Assembly (NCBI GenBank): GCA_040398425.1
Contig: JBBATZ010000014.1
Span: 1-64,000 of the forward strand
Reading direction: 5' to 3'
DNA length: 64,000 nt
Source: UBA7672 sp040398425
Lineage (GTDB): Bacteria > Pseudomonadota > Alphaproteobacteria > Caulobacterales > Hyphomonadaceae
Shown here: one piece after another, positions 1-8,329 of the stretch
Layout of the letters: the number at the start of each line of letters is the position of its first letter
Position numbering within the stretch: position 1 is the stretch's first letter
Made by a program: the position numbers and the translations under genes
Notes under the pieces: model-generated
Seen by the model: the letters and a program-made list of their open reading frames with translations, nothing else
What the model was told of the DNA's origin: nothing
Databases searched by the model: none

Positions 1-26
1 TAGGCGAAGCCAGTGCGGCCAACTTG

Positions 27-66
27 CCTGCACAAGTGTCAGTCCTCGACTTGTGGCCGATGCAGG
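27..66. other. Imperfect inverted repeat at window edge
   Basis: CACAAGT (31-37) pairs with ACTTGTG (49-55), and the flanking CCTG/CAGG ends extend the stem with a bulge. It could end a transcript entering from outside the window or be a remnant repeat. There is no T-tract. The first 189 bases otherwise hold no convincing gene. Confidence 0.3.
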
Positions 67-189
67 CAGAGAGTGCTCAGGTCAGGCGCCATGGGCGGGT
101 CGCAGGGCGGCGTGGGGTAACACTGGACGGGGCGAATTCCGGCGGTCGGGCGGCAACCCCGCACACGCACCGGGTCGTTTGGCAAGAAA

Positions 190-1263
190 GTGATCGGCAA
201 CATTCAGGCGTTGAGGGCGCTCGCCGCCCTCGCGGTCGTATGGCACCATCTGCAGACCCAGATGAGTCTTTATCTCGGGGTGCCTCATCTGGGTTATGTC
301 GGACGGGCAGGGGTAGACGTCTTCTTCGTCATCTCCGGCTTCATAATGTTCCATACAACCCGGGACGGCGAACGCACGACTGCCGAATTCTGGACTGACC
401 GCGTCACGCGCATCGTGCCGGCCTATTGGCTACTCACACTGCTCGCCGCCGGTCTGTTCTGGCTCGGCCTCAATCCAGGCGACGTTAAGGGTCTCAGCGT
501 AACCGACGTCGCCGAAGACATGCTGTTCCTGCCTCACTTCCGCGCCGACGGCGACGCCTACCCTGTGTTAGATGTCGGCTGGACGCTCAATTTCGAGATG
601 TTCTTCTACGCGCTGTTCGGGTTGAGCTTCTTCCTGAAATCGCAGGTGAAATCTCTTGCTGTCCTGACCGGTGTATTCCTGCTCGGCGCAGGTCTCGTGC
701 ATCTCAACGCACCCCTTCCCAACACGATCAAGGCATGGCTCCAGCCGATCACGCTGGAGTTTGCGGCAGGGGGCGCGCTTGCGTTGCTGTATCCACGCAT
801 GCTGACGCTTTCGCGCAAAGCCAACCTGTGGGGCGGAACAGGCGCGCTTGGTTTTGGCCTTGCGGCAATACTCCTGTTTGGAGCCGTATTCGGCAAGGAC
901 ATCAGCTGGAACTACGAACTGCGCGCACTGACGTTCGGCATACCTGCAATGCTCGTCGTTGCGGGGGCGCTCATGCTCGAGACAGCGCATGTCACGGTCC
1001 AGTCACGCATGCTTATGGTGCTCGGCGCCGCGAGCTATTCGATCTACCTTGTGCATCACCTCGTCGTGCAGTTCCTGGTGCGGATGGCAGGCGGCGCCAC
1101 GCCTCATCCACCGCTTGCCCTCGCAATAGCCGAGGGCCTTGCGATTTTCATTGTCGCGACGCTTGTGGGTGTCGCCGTGCATATGTGGATCGAAAAACCC
1201 GCTTCACACTGGTTGCGGCGCAGGATCCGCAGGCGTCCCTTGGCCGTTACCGCGCCCAGCTGA
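190..1263 (+). CDS. Acyltransferase 3 family membrane protein
   Basis: This is an integral membrane O-acyltransferase of the AT3 family, whose members transfer acetyl or other acyl groups to surface polysaccharides or lipids. The 357-residue length fits a stand-alone AT3 domain. The N-terminus carries the family signature NIQALRALAALAVVWHHL, with the conserved histidine near residue 20. Further on are an R-x-R-type segment (DRVTRIVPAYW) and WTLNFEMFFY, followed by about ten hydrophobic helices and a basic C-terminus. The start is GTG at 190, because no ATG lies upstream in frame and the family motif begins within a few residues. The ribosome site is weak. It converges on kup with a three-base gap. 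The acceptor molecule cannot be inferred from the neighbours. Confidence 0.85.
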   Translation: MIGNIQALRALAALAVVWHHLQTQMSLYLGVPHLGYVGRAGVDVFFVISGFIMFHTTRDGERTTAEFWTDRVTRIVPAYWLLTLLAAGLFWLGLNPGDVKGLSVTDVAEDMLFLPHFRADGDAYPVLDVGWTLNFEMFFYALFGLSFFLKSQVKSLAVLTGVFLLGAGLVHLNAPLPNTIKAWLQPITLEFAAGGALALLYPRMLTLSRKANLWGGTGALGFGLAAILLFGAVFGKDISWNYELRALTFGIPAMLVVAGALMLETAHVTVQSRMLMVLGAASYSIYLVHHLVVQFLVRMAGGATPHPPLALAIAEGLAIFIVATLVGVAVHMWIEKPASHWLRRRIRRRPLAVTAPS

Positions 1264-1266
1264 GCG

Positions 1267-3192
1267 TCAGATCGCGATCTGCGTTCCCATTTCGACCACG
1301 CGTGAAGTCGGAATGCGGAAGAACTCCGTCGCATTGGTGGCGTTGCGGCTGAGGAAGATGAACAGGTGATCCTGCCATAGTGGCATGCCCCGCTTGCCAT
1401 CGGCCAGCAGGCTGCGGCGGCTGAGGAAGAACGACGTCGACATGATATCGAAGGACAGGCCGGTCTTCTTTGCCAGCGTCAGACCATAGGTGACGTTAGG
1501 CGTCTCCATGAAGCCGAACGTCATGGTCAGGCGATGGAAGTGTTCCGACACTTCCTCGATCTGCACTTTCTTGTCGTCGGGCTTGTAGGGCACCTGCGCT
1601 GTCTTCACCGTCAGCACGACGTTCTTCTCGTGGATGACCTTGTTGTGCTTCAGGTTATGCAGGAGGGCCGTCGGCGCCGAGTCAGGGTCGGCAGTGAGGA
1701 AGACAGCGGTGCCTTTCACCACGTGCGGCAGCTTTGTCTCCAGTCCCTTGATCACATCCTCAAGCGTCACATCGTTGCGTGTGCGCTCTGTCAGCAGGCG
1801 AGAGCCGCGCGTCCAGGTCCAGATTACAAGCATCATGAAACCTGCAATCAGCAGGGGCACATAACCACCCTGTGGAACCTTGAGCAGGTTGGATGCGAGG
1901 AAGACGCTTTCCACCATGAGGAAGGGAATCATCATGATCGCTGCAAGCCACAGCGGCTTCTTCCAGACACGCCGCACCGCGATGAACGCGATGACAGACG
2001 ATGTGATCATCGCGCCGATGACAGACACGCCGTAGGCCGACGCGAGCGCCGAGGACGACTTGAACGCCAGCACCAGGATTACCACACCGGCGAGCAGGAG
2101 GTAGTTGATTTGCGGCAGGTAGATCTGGCCATGCTCGCGCGCTGACGTGTTGACGATCTGGAGACGGGGCAGGAGACCCAGTTGCACGGCCTGCTGCGTC
2201 AGGGAGAAAGCGCCCGTGATTACAGCCTGGCTTGCGACGATAGTCGCCATGGTGGCGAGGATCACCAGCGGGGCCTGGAGCACGTCGGGTGCCATCATGA
2301 AGAAAGGATTTTCCGTGGTTTCGGGGTGCGCCAGCACCATGGCACCCTGACCGAGATAGTTCAGTGCGAGGCTTGGCAGGACCAGCCACGTCCACGTCAC
2401 GGCAATCGGTTTGCGCCCGAAGTGGCCCATGTCAGCATAGAGCGCCTCGGCGCCGGTCACTGTGAGGAAGACAGAGCCCAGGACGATGAAGCCCAGCATC
2501 TGATGCGTCAGCAGAAACAACACGGCATGATGCGGGCTGAGCGCGTAGAAGATCGCAAGTCCGTCCTGCGCGATGTGATAGATTCCGAGCGCGCCAAGTG
2601 TGACGAACCACACCAGGCAGATCGGTCCAAACAAGCGGCCGACAACAGTCGTCCCTTTTTTCTGGATCAGGAACAGACCGACGAGGAGCGTCAGCGCGAT
2701 CGGCAGGATGAAGGGCTCGACGCGACCTTTCAGTTCGGGAATGACTGCAAGGCCTTCGACTGCCGAGAGAACAGATACTGCCGGGGTCAGGAGGGCATCG
2801 CCGAAGAACATGCCGGCGCTGCAGATCGCAACGAGGAAGAGGAGAGGTGTGCGCTTTCCGATCGTGCGCTGGACCAGCGCCATGAGCGAGAGCGTGCCGC
2901 CTTCTCCGCGGTTATCCAGCCGGGTCAGCATAAGCACGTATTTCAGCGTGACCACGATGATCAGCGACCAGATCATCAGCGAGATGACGCCGAGCACATC
3001 TTCGCGGAGTAACTCGCCGCCGCGGGCGACGTTCATGTGATGGATGGATTCCTTGAAGGCATAGAGCGGGCTGGTGCCGATATCGCCGAAAACGACTCCC
3101 ACCGAACCCAGCGCGAGCGCCCAGAATCTCCGCGTACCGGCTTTGCGTTCCGCGTCGGGCGGGGCAACGCCGTCAGACGAAGCTTCGCTCAT
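1267..3192 (-). CDS. kup: Low-affinity potassium uptake protein Kup
   Basis: Kup is a proton-coupled potassium importer of the inner membrane in the KUP/HAK/KT family. The 641-residue length is typical. After a short charged N-terminus comes the family signature LGSVGVVFGDIGTSPLYAFKE, seen at about residues 30-52, then about twelve membrane segments to residue 460 and a soluble C-terminal domain. A second conserved stretch, FFGDALLTPAVSVLSAVEG, lies near residues 129-147. The gene stands alone between the acyltransferase (convergent) and the MarR gene (same strand, about 250 bases upstream). I see no clear operator in front of it. Confidence 0.96.
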   Translation of the reverse strand: MSEASSDGVAPPDAERKAGTRRFWALALGSVGVVFGDIGTSPLYAFKESIHHMNVARGGELLREDVLGVISLMIWSLIIVVTLKYVLMLTRLDNRGEGGTLSLMALVQRTIGKRTPLLFLVAICSAGMFFGDALLTPAVSVLSAVEGLAVIPELKGRVEPFILPIALTLLVGLFLIQKKGTTVVGRLFGPICLVWFVTLGALGIYHIAQDGLAIFYALSPHHAVLFLLTHQMLGFIVLGSVFLTVTGAEALYADMGHFGRKPIAVTWTWLVLPSLALNYLGQGAMVLAHPETTENPFFMMAPDVLQAPLVILATMATIVASQAVITGAFSLTQQAVQLGLLPRLQIVNTSAREHGQIYLPQINYLLLAGVVILVLAFKSSSALASAYGVSVIGAMITSSVIAFIAVRRVWKKPLWLAAIMMIPFLMVESVFLASNLLKVPQGGYVPLLIAGFMMLVIWTWTRGSRLLTERTRNDVTLEDVIKGLETKLPHVVKGTAVFLTADPDSAPTALLHNLKHNKVIHEKNVVLTVKTAQVPYKPDDKKVQIEEVSEHFHRLTMTFGFMETPNVTYGLTLAKKTGLSFDIMSTSFFLSRRSLLADGKRGMPLWQDHLFIFLSRNATNATEFFRIPTSRVVEMGTQIAI

Positions 3193-3441
3193 TTTTTGTC
3201 AGCCTCTACCACGGGCCGGAACCGCCCCGCACAGGGCGCGCCTCGTACGCTTGCAACGATAGGGACGGAAGGATGAAATTTTTGTCTGGGTCTCTGGACA
3301 TCGGTTTCAGCCGGAGGCAGCGCATTCACGGCCATGGACGCCAAGCCTTGTAAAAAGCAGTCGTTTTTTGAGCGGGAATGACCGGGGCCTGCGAACCCAA
3401 GCCCACATGTTTTCCGTGACTGGCGGTCAAACGTGCGCGGC

Positions 3442-3996
3442 TCAGCCTCGTTCCTTGGTCTGGTCGATCTTTGCCGTTGTACGGCGGACTGTCATGGGCT
3501 TGTCGCCGTCCAGGAGGCGGCCGACCAGCGGCCTGCGATCGATCGCGTCCTCGAATGCGCGCAGCGCCCTGAACAGATCGACGCCTATCTCGTCAAAGAT
3601 CTCGTTGAAAACGATGGCAGCGCGTTGCGCGACACGCTCGACAAGCTCAGCGTCCCTGCGGCCATCGCGGGTCAGCACGACCAGTTTCTTCCTGAGATCT
3701 TCCTTGCTCGCAGCGGTTTGCATGAGCCCGGATTTCTCCATCGACTCGACCGCCTTCGCCACCGCCTGGTGCGAATAGCCGAGCGCCTGGGCAATGTCGG
3801 CGATGGCGGAGTTATCGTGACGCGCGACATAGGCGAGGATCGCTGTGGAGGTCGCCGCCGTAGCGATGCCGGTCTGGCGCATGTAGGCGTCGCCCGCCGA
3901 TGCGATCCGCTGACTGACGCGCCGCACGACCAGGTTGAGGTAGCCCGGGCCCAGATCATCAGCGAAATCAGCCGGAGCGGGCTGGTTCTTGGTCAT
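3442..3996 (-). CDS. MarR-family transcriptional regulator
   Basis: This is a winged-helix DNA-binding regulator of the MarR family, about 184 residues long. The central segment has the MarR pattern of a helix-turn-helix (AIADIAQALGYSHQAVAKAVESMEKSGL) followed by a basic wing (KEDLRKKLVVLTRDGR). Two ATG codons are possible, at 4002 and 3996. The second is preferred because GAGG at 4003-4006 stands six bases from it, whereas it abuts the first. The gene is divergent from a secreted-protein gene, and a palindrome lies between them, so autoregulation and control of the neighbour are likely. The ligand is unknown. Confidence 0.88.
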   Translation of the reverse strand: MTKNQPAPADFADDLGPGYLNLVVRRVSQRIASAGDAYMRQTGIATAATSTAILAYVARHDNSAIADIAQALGYSHQAVAKAVESMEKSGLMQTAASKEDLRKKLVVLTRDGRRDAELVERVAQRAAIVFNEIFDEIGVDLFRALRAFEDAIDRRPLVGRLLDGDKPMTVRRTTAKIDQTKERG

Positions 3997-4035
3997 TGGC
4001 ATCCTCGCGCAGTGTCGGCCAGCAGGGCCCGGTGC

Positions 4036-4073
4036 TTGACAGGGCGGCGGCCGATATTATACAACTGGTTGTA
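4036..4073. promoter_or_regulatory. Divergent promoter region with MarR-type palindrome
   Basis: On the plus strand TTGACA (4036-4041) is followed after 16 bases by TATACA (4058-4063), a good sigma-70 promoter. On the minus strand the same bases give a perfect TATAAT (4061-4056) facing marR. A palindrome TACAAC-TG-GTTGTA (4060-4073) overlaps both -10 elements. It resembles MarR-family operators in size and symmetry. A bound repressor there would block both directions. Confidence 0.6.
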
Positions 4074-4253
4074 CATAAGCAGATAGAAACGAGGCTATCG
4101 CAGCTCGTCAACGGGGCCAAGCCCGCCTGGTCCATGCGACGCGGCTATCGATGCAATCGCTATCTGTTTGTGGGCTCGTCGCTGCACCGGGATCATGGTA
4201 AGCAGGGGCGGGATCAGCGTGTTAATCGACATAAACAAAAAGAGAAAGAAGCG

Positions 4254-5219
4254 ATGATACGGATTCCCTTTAGGCTTGCCGCCAGCCTCCTCGCTGGCGC
4301 TCTCGCCGTCGTGCCTGCCATGGCGCAGACCCCGACGCCCGACTCCTCCGACGGTAATGACAGGATAACCATCACAGGCATCCAGCCAGAACGTATGCGC
4401 GATTTCGTGCGCGAGCTGATGGAGCCTGGCAAGCTTGGTCAGCTCTCCCGCTGGGAAGACGAGGTTTGCCCCGGCGTTGTCGGACTCACGCCCGAAGCTT
4501 CGCAAGCCATGCTCGACCGTATCGCCCTGCGGGCGGTTCGCCTCGACCTGCGTGTGGGCGAGCCGGGGTGCAAGGCGAACGTGCTGATCGTCGTTACCGA
4601 TGACGGACAGCAATTCACGCCGACCTTCGTCCAGCAAAACAAGAAGCTTTTCGGTGATGCGTTCGACGCGGGCAACACACTCGGCAAGACTGCGCTTGAT
4701 CGGTTCACCAAAGCGGACAAACCGGTTCGCTGGTGGCATGTCTCGCAGACGGTCACAGATCGCGGCAAGGTGCTCGGCGACAGCACCGCCACGGCGGCAG
4801 GCGGTGGCGGGTTCAGTGGCGCGCAGGTTGCCCGCGTCAACAACGCAAGCCGGCTCGGCGCCTCCACCCACCAGGAATTCAATCGTATCATCGCGATTGT
4901 CGACACCTCCAAGACCAAAGACGTCTCGTTCAGCGCTGTCGCGGACTACATCGCGATGATCGCCCTTACCCAGGTTCAGGCCGACGTCGATGCGGCAGGA
5001 TACGACTCGATCTTGAACGTTTTTGACGGGCCGATCGGCGACGACGAGCCCATGACCGGCTGGACGGCATGGGACGCCGCATTCGTGAATGGGCTCTATG
5101 CTGTGCGGCAGGATTTCGTGAGCTCGCAGCAACTGGAGAATGAAATCGTTCGACAGGTGACCGAGGCGAATGCCGAACAGGAGCGCAAGAAGGCGGCTGC
5201 GGAAGAGCAGAAGTCCTGA
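4254..5219 (+). CDS. Secreted protein of unknown function
   Basis: I do not recognise a named family. The 321-residue protein begins with a clear Sec signal peptide (MIRIPFRLAASLLAGALA, then VVPAMAQ, cleavage after Ala-Met-Ala). The mature part contains two cysteines (in WEDEVCPGV and GEPGCKANV), a glycine-rich stretch near residue 180 and a lysine/glutamate-rich C-terminal helix. The start at 4254 is chosen because GAGAAAGAA lies just upstream and the signal peptide begins there; an in-frame extension to 3996 would overlap the divergent promoter. Its position opposite marR suggests control by that regulator. A periplasmic location is inferred from the signal peptide only. Confidence 0.75.
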   Translation: MIRIPFRLAASLLAGALAVVPAMAQTPTPDSSDGNDRITITGIQPERMRDFVRELMEPGKLGQLSRWEDEVCPGVVGLTPEASQAMLDRIALRAVRLDLRVGEPGCKANVLIVVTDDGQQFTPTFVQQNKKLFGDAFDAGNTLGKTALDRFTKADKPVRWWHVSQTVTDRGKVLGDSTATAAGGGGFSGAQVARVNNASRLGASTHQEFNRIIAIVDTSKTKDVSFSAVADYIAMIALTQVQADVDAAGYDSILNVFDGPIGDDEPMTGWTAWDAAFVNGLYAVRQDFVSSQQLENEIVRQVTEANAEQERKKAAAEEQKS

Positions 5220-5240
5220 TTCCTGACGCTGAAAACAAAG

Positions 5241-5268
5241 GCGGCCGCACATCGAGATGTGCGGCCGC
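5241..5268. terminator. Bidirectional terminator hairpin
   Basis: A perfect 13-base-pair stem (GCGGCCGCACATC at 5241-5253, its complement at 5256-5268) with only GA between the arms lies between two convergent genes, with A-rich and T-rich flanks. Such a tight hairpin would probably rearrange its tip to form a loop. It likely ends both transcripts. Confidence 0.75.
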
Positions 5269-5292
5269 TTCTGTTTCAGGGGTTGCCTGCAA

Positions 5293-6693
5293 TTAGTAGC
5301 GGTAGTGTTCCGGCTTGTAGGGGCCTTCTGGGGCGACGCCGATGTAGGCGGCCTGTTCGTTCGAGAGCTTGGTGAGGTTGGCGCCGAGCTTGTTGAGGTG
5401 GAGCAGGGCGACTTTCTCGTCGAGCTTCTTGGGCAAGGTGTAGACCTTGTTCTCGTAGGCCTTGCCGTTGGTCCACAGTTCGATCTGCGCCAGCGTCTGG
5501 TTGGTGAAGGACGCGGACATCACGAAGCTGGGATGGCCGGTGGCGTTGCCGAGGTTGAGCAGGCGGCCTTCCGAAAGGAGGATCATGCGCTTCCCGTCCG
5601 GGAAGGAGATCATGTCGACCTGCGGCTTGATGTTGTCCCACTTGTAGTTGCGCAGGGACGCGACCTGGATCTCGTTGTCGAAGTGGCCGATGTTGCCAAC
5701 GATGGCCATGTCCTTCATGTCGCGCATGTGCTCGAGACGGATGATGTCCTTGTTGCCGGTCGTCGTGATGAAGATGTCGGCGGTTTTCACGACGTCTTCC
5801 AGCGTGACGACTTCATAGCCGTCCATGCAGGCCTGCAGCGCGCAGATCGGATCGACTTCCGTGACCTTCACGCGGGCGCCAGCGCCCTGCAGCGAAGCAG
5901 CCGAGCCTTTGCCGACATCGCCATAGCCGCAGACAACGGCGACCTTGCCGGCCATCATGGTGTCGGTGGCGCGGCGGATGCCGTCGACGAGTGATTCTTT
6001 GCAGCCATACTTGTTGTCGAACTTCGACTTCGTCACCGAGTCGTTCACGTTGATCGCAGGGAAGGGCAGCAAGCCTTTCTCAACCAGCCGATAGAGGCGG
6101 TTGACGCCCGTGGTGGTTTCTTCGGTCACACCCTTGATGGCGTCGTGCTGCTTGGTGAACCAGCCGGGCGACTGCGCGAGGCGCTTCTTGATCTGCTTGA
6201 AAAAGTAGATCTCTTCTTCCGACTCCGGCGTCTCGATCAGCTTGGTCTCGCCAGCCTCCACGCGCGCGCCGATCAGCACGTACATGGTGGCGTCACCGCC
6301 GTCGTCGAGGATCATGTTGGTGAAGCCGCCATCCGGCCACTGGAAGATCTTGTCGGTGTAGTCCCAGTACTCTTCGAGGCTCTCGCCCTTGACCGCGAAG
6401 ACAGGCACGCCGGCTTTCGCGATGGCGGCGGCGGCGTGATCCTGTGTCGAGAAGATGTTGCACGACGCCCAGCGCACCTGCGCGCCGAGGTGCGTCAGCG
6501 TCTCGATGAGGACGCCAGTCTGGATCGTCATGTGCAAGGAGCCGGTGATCCGCGCGCCCTTGAGCGGTTGCGACGGGCCGTATTCCGCGCGGGTGGACAT
6601 GAGGCCCGGCATTTCAGTCTCGGCAATCACCAGTTCTTTGCGGCCGTAATCGGCGAGTGAAATATCCGCCACCTTGAAATCGTCGAACGCCAT
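5293..6693 (-). CDS. ahcY: Adenosylhomocysteinase
   Basis: AhcY hydrolyses S-adenosylhomocysteine to adenosine and homocysteine, closing the activated methyl cycle in the cytoplasm. The 466-residue length and a nearly complete set of family motifs support the call. They include the substrate region ARITGSLHMTIQTGVLIETL, the NDSVTKSKFDNKYGC segment with the NAD-proximal lysine and cysteine, the NAD-binding Rossmann motif VVCGYGDVGKGSA and the C-terminal YKPEHYRY. In related genomes ahcY lies at the end of the chvI-chvG-hprK-EIIA-ptsH cluster. Here it is separated from ptsH by a gene on the opposite strand. A promoter and a long palindrome lie upstream. Confidence 0.98.
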   Translation of the reverse strand: MAFDDFKVADISLADYGRKELVIAETEMPGLMSTRAEYGPSQPLKGARITGSLHMTIQTGVLIETLTHLGAQVRWASCNIFSTQDHAAAAIAKAGVPVFAVKGESLEEYWDYTDKIFQWPDGGFTNMILDDGGDATMYVLIGARVEAGETKLIETPESEEEIYFFKQIKKRLAQSPGWFTKQHDAIKGVTEETTTGVNRLYRLVEKGLLPFPAINVNDSVTKSKFDNKYGCKESLVDGIRRATDTMMAGKVAVVCGYGDVGKGSAASLQGAGARVKVTEVDPICALQACMDGYEVVTLEDVVKTADIFITTTGNKDIIRLEHMRDMKDMAIVGNIGHFDNEIQVASLRNYKWDNIKPQVDMISFPDGKRMILLSEGRLLNLGNATGHPSFVMSASFTNQTLAQIELWTNGKAYENKVYTLPKKLDEKVALLHLNKLGANLTKLSNEQAAYIGVAPEGPYKPEHYRY

Positions 6694-6749
6694 CTCGGCA
6701 CTCCTTGGGAATTGGGGCGGCCAGGCTTGTCCCGGCTTCGCGCCAGGGG

Positions 6750-6778
6750 CCTATAGCAACCGGAGCGCGATCCGGCAA
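6750..6778 (-). promoter_or_regulatory. Candidate ahcY promoter
   Basis: Reading the minus strand, TTGCCG (6778-6773) is followed after 17 bases by TATAGG (6755-6750), about 57 bases before the ahcY start. The -35 element touches the palindrome described next, so a protein bound there would hinder the polymerase. Confidence 0.5.
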
Positions 6779-6806
6779 ATCATATAAAGATATCCTTATA
6801 TGATTT
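6777..6806. promoter_or_regulatory. SahR/SamR-type operator candidate upstream of ahcY
   Basis: Arms AAATCATATAA (6777-6787) and TTATATGATTT (6796-6806) are perfect complements around AGATATCC. The symmetry extends outward to CCGGC/GCCGG with one extra base. AT-rich palindromes of this appearance in front of ahcY and other methionine-cycle genes are known as sites of ArsR-family SAH-responsive repressors (SahR/SamR) in Proteobacteria. The match is from memory. No ArsR-type gene is in the window. Confidence 0.6.
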
Positions 6807-6964
6807 TGCCGGTGCATCGATTTGCCTGGGGAGCGGCCTTCCGGGTCAATATTTTTGTCCCCATCTGCCTGCTACTATCGGTTGCGCAGAGTGTTGCCGG
6901 GGGGCCACATTCGGGATCGATCAGAAGCCGCCGCCGGCGGGCAAACGGACATAGGGTGAGTGAG

Positions 6965-7573
6965 ATGCCGCAAAAGTTGCCCCTATTGGCGATTGTCGGA
7001 ATTCTGGGCCTGGCGATATCGGCCGCGCTTCCCGCGTTTGCGCAGGACACGATCAACGCCCCGCAGCCGCAGCCGCAATCTACGCCTGATGGGATCGACC
7101 GGGTTGCCGGCTTGCCTGGCCCCGGGGGGGTGGGGAGGGGCGCGGAGGGGGTGCGGGTGGTGGCGCCGGGGGCGCTGGTGTTTGCGAGTTTTGATCGCAA
7201 TTCGGATGGGAAGATTACCACTTCGGAGATCGCGACGGGGGCCGATGCGGCCTTTGCCGCCGCTGACAAGAATCACGATGGCGGCATTACCGGGTTCGAG
7301 CAGTCCGACTGGGCCGCCTCCATCGGCAATCCGACCGATGTCATGGCCAACGCGATGACGTTCGACATCGACCTCGACCGCAGCGTGACCCGGGCGGAGT
7401 TCGTGTCCGGGCTCAAGCGGATCGCCGGGCAGATCCAGCCCAATGGCGATCTTGTGTATGCGGACCTGCTGCGGCCCCTGACGCGCCCATCGAACGGCGA
7501 CAGCGCGCCGCCGCCGAGTTCGGGATGGAGTGTGACGCCACGTGCGGGCGGCAATCGCGGCGGCGGGCGATAG
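6965..7573 (+). CDS. Secreted EF-hand calcium-binding protein
   Basis: This 202-residue protein has a Sec signal peptide (MPQKLPLLAIVGILGLAI, then SAALPAFAQ) and three EF-hand-like loops in the mature part. They are DRNSDGKITTSE, DKNHDGGITGFE and the weaker DIDLDRSVTRAE, which lacks the central glycine. It therefore probably binds calcium in the periplasm or outside the cell. The N-terminal mature region is glycine- and proline-rich, and the G-run near 7130 is unusual. ATG at 6965 is chosen because GTGAGTGAG precedes it and the signal peptide begins there. It is divergent from ahcY and convergent with ptsH. Its partner is unknown. Confidence 0.82.
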   Translation: MPQKLPLLAIVGILGLAISAALPAFAQDTINAPQPQPQSTPDGIDRVAGLPGPGGVGRGAEGVRVVAPGALVFASFDRNSDGKITTSEIATGADAAFAAADKNHDGGITGFEQSDWAASIGNPTDVMANAMTFDIDLDRSVTRAEFVSGLKRIAGQIQPNGDLVYADLLRPLTRPSNGDSAPPPSSGWSVTPRAGGNRGGGR

Positions 7574-7582
7574 AGCCAGCCG

Positions 7583-7861
7583 CTATTCGCGCTCGTCGAA
7601 TTTGCGCGCGATGAGATCGCAGACCGCATCAAGCGCTTCGACCGCCTGCGCGCCCTCAGCTTCGATCTCGATGGTCTGGCCGACGCGCGCGCCCAGCATC
7701 AGCAGGTCCATGATCGAGGCGGCGCTGGCGGTCATGCCGTCATAGTTGACGGTGACTTTCGCATTGAATCTGGAGGCCTCGCGCGCGAAGGCGGCCGACG
7801 CCCGCGCGTGCAGGCCGCGCTGGTTCATCAGCTCGGCCTTGCGTGACCACTTCCCGCTCAT
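7583..7861 (-). CDS. ptsH: Phosphocarrier protein HPr
   Basis: HPr of the phosphotransferase system carries a phosphate on a histidine between Enzyme I and EIIA proteins. The 92-residue protein has the active-site segment RGLHARASAAF with His18. It also keeps a serine (Ser49 in AASIMDLLML) at the place of Ser46, the target of HPr kinase in other bacteria. The usual SIMGL is SIMDL here. Its start overlaps the stop of the EIIA gene by four bases (ATGA), indicating translational coupling. No sugar permease is nearby, so a regulatory PTS is likely, as known for alphaproteobacteria. Confidence 0.95.
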   Translation of the reverse strand: MSGKWSRKAELMNQRGLHARASAAFAREASRFNAKVTVNYDGMTASAASIMDLLMLGARVGQTIEIEAEGAQAVEALDAVCDLIARKFDERE

Positions 7862-8262
7862 TCCGCGCGTTGCAGCAGGGCTGAAGCGACGGAAATGTAT
7901 TTCCGTCCGGCCTCCTGGGCGGCGAGCGCGGCTTCTGCGAGCGGCAGGCGGCCGCGCACTTCAGCCAGCTTGATCAGCATGGGCAGGTTCACGCCCGCGA
8001 TCACTTCGATCTTTGCGCCACCCATAACCGAAATGGCGAGGTTGGACGGCGTGCCGCCAAACATGTCCGTGAGAATGACAACCCCGGCGCCGGTATCCAT
8101 CGCCTTCGCCGCTGCGATGATTTCCCGACGGCGCATGTCCATGTCGTCATCGGGTCCGATGCAAACGGCGCCAATGCTTTCGAGGGGACCTACGACGTGT
8201 TCGGCGGCGGCAATGAATTCCTCGGCCAACCGGCCGTGCGTGACCACGACCAAACCGATCAT
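7858..8262 (-). CDS. PTS mannose-type EIIA protein
   Basis: This 134-residue protein is a single EIIA domain of the mannose/fructose superfamily, accepting phosphate from HPr on His9 in the N-terminal motif MIGLVVVTHGRLAEEF. The conserved segment VVILTDMFGGTPSNLA is present. In alphaproteobacteria this stand-alone EIIA is part of a regulatory PTS that communicates with two-component systems. It is followed directly by ptsH, with overlapping codons, and preceded by chvG 67 bases upstream. That gap is far too small for the hprK gene that usually sits here. Confidence 0.92.
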   Translation of the reverse strand: MIGLVVVTHGRLAEEFIAAAEHVVGPLESIGAVCIGPDDDMDMRRREIIAAAKAMDTGAGVVILTDMFGGTPSNLAISVMGGAKIEVIAGVNLPMLIKLAEVRGRLPLAEAALAAQEAGRKYISVASALLQRAE

Positions 8263-8329
8263 TGGAAGAACTCCCGCTTTTTCCAGCTAGGCATGGTGAG
8301 GGCTCGTTTGTTTCGCGGTCAATAGTGAT

